Source: Strix aluco (Eukaryota > Chordata > Aves > Strigiformes > Strigidae). Taken from it: a stretch of 64,000 bases of DNA. The notes below the pieces were generated by a model. That model ran no database searches. It was not told the origin of the DNA and was given only the letters and a program-made list of their open reading frames with translations. The stretch is taken from assembly GCF_031877795.1 (NCBI RefSeq), contig NC_133932.1, forward strand, positions 87,325,994 through 87,389,993, given 5' to 3'. The translations under genes and the position numbers were made by a program. Below, piece by piece: positions 63,383 through 64,000 of this stretch; the stretch's first letter is position 1, and every line of letters begins with the position of its first letter.

Positions 63383-64000
63383 AGTCAGGGACTGAGGGAA
63401 AAAAGTACATCCCATCATAGGAGAAGGTCCAGCTGAAGACCACCTGAGGAATATGTATATAGACAAATCCATAGGATCTGACAAGATGCATCCTGGGGTC
63501 CTCAGGGCATTGGCTGATGTAGCTGCCATGCCACTCTCCATCATATTTTAAAAGTCATGGCAGTCAGGCAAAGTCCCCAGTGACTGGAAAAAGGGAAATA
63601 TTACACCCAGTTTTATAAACCAACCAGTCAGCCTCATCTCTGTACCTGCTAAGATCATGAAGTACATTCTCCTGGGCACTATGTTGAAACATATGGAAGA
63701 CAAGGATGTGATTAGAGACAACCAAGACTTTATCAAGGGCAAATCATGCCTGACCAACCTAGTGGCCTTCTTTGATAGAGTGACTGCATCAGTGAACAAG
63801 GGAAAAGCTACTGTTGTTATCTGCCTGGATTTCTTTAAACCCCCCATAACATCCTTGCCACTCAATCGGAGAGGTGTGGGTTTGACAGATGGGCTGTTGG
63901 ATAAGGAATTGGCTGGATGGCCATGTCCAAAGAGTTACAGTCAATGGTTCAATGTCCAAATGGAAACTAGTAACAAGCGGTTGTCCCTCAAGGGTCCATA
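63383..64000 (+). mobile_element. CR1 LINE fragment (5'-truncated, decayed), runs off window
   Basis: A piece of the CR1 non-LTR retrotransposon, the dominant bird LINE. From about 63383 it follows the CR1 ORF2 nucleotide sequence I know. A translatable stretch from 63552 in frame gives residues typical of the CR1 reverse transcriptase, such as [27 protein letters not shown] and [11 protein letters not shown], then VICLDFFK, the region of the first catalytic aspartate. The segment that normally follows DWKKGNITP and the AFDTVPH region after the catalytic motif are deleted here. Further on, coding-like sequence is frame-broken. It is a dead copy in sense orientation. The 3' part lies beyond the window. 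The 105-codon minus-strand frame across it is a shadow. Confidence 0.92.

Noticed and set aside
63548..63865. 105-codon minus-strand frame at the window end
   Set aside because: Antisense shadow of the CR1 reverse-transcriptase region, which reads in + orientation.
1..64000. CRISPR array, operon, phage or tRNA/rRNA genes
   Set aside because: No regular spacer-repeat pattern, no bacterial-type gene packing, and no cloverleaf or rRNA signature was noticed. The window is vertebrate.

Overview
The window looks like bird genomic DNA. It is AT-rich and almost free of genes. It carries a decayed CR1 LINE with recognisable reverse-transcriptase coding sequence, one avian-type ERV solo LTR, two old MIR-like SINE fragments, several microsatellites, and a single intact vertebrate gene. 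I cannot name the species from sequence alone. No bacterial, phage, plasmid, CRISPR or defence feature is present.

The one confident gene is SLITRK1 (SLIT and NTRK-like family member 1), on the + strand. It is an intronless coding exon at 46984-49062 encoding 692 residues. The protein has a signal peptide, two extracellular leucine-rich-repeat modules each capped by cysteine clusters, one transmembrane helix near residues 615-639, and a 53-residue cytoplasmic tail. The family comprises neuronal postsynaptic adhesion proteins.

Layout: 1-2993, low-complexity AT-rich intergenic DNA; 2994-3983, ERV solo LTR; 3984-44570, a roughly 40 kb non-coding desert with scattered degenerate repeats, an inverted MIR pair near 39.2-39.6 kb and microsatellites; 44571-46620, SLITRK1 upstream region with a TATA/MEF2-like element, a 140 bp polypyrimidine tract, a G-rich homopolymer and a CpG island with several GC microsatellites; 46621-46983, U-rich 5' leader with upstream ORFs; 46984-49062, coding exon; 49063 to about 50340, 3' UTR with three candidate polyadenylation signals; 50640-50890, a second GC-rich block; 50960-63380, desert holding several copies of an unclassified degenerate repeat family; 63383-64000, CR1 LINE cut by the window edge.

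I found no novel multi-gene system. The most interesting points are local to SLITRK1: uORFs abutting its start codon, long U and A homopolymers in its two UTRs, and unusual repeats in its promoter. A dispersed repeat family that I cannot name is also worth attention. Conservation, transcript ends and repeat identity could not be tested without alignments.
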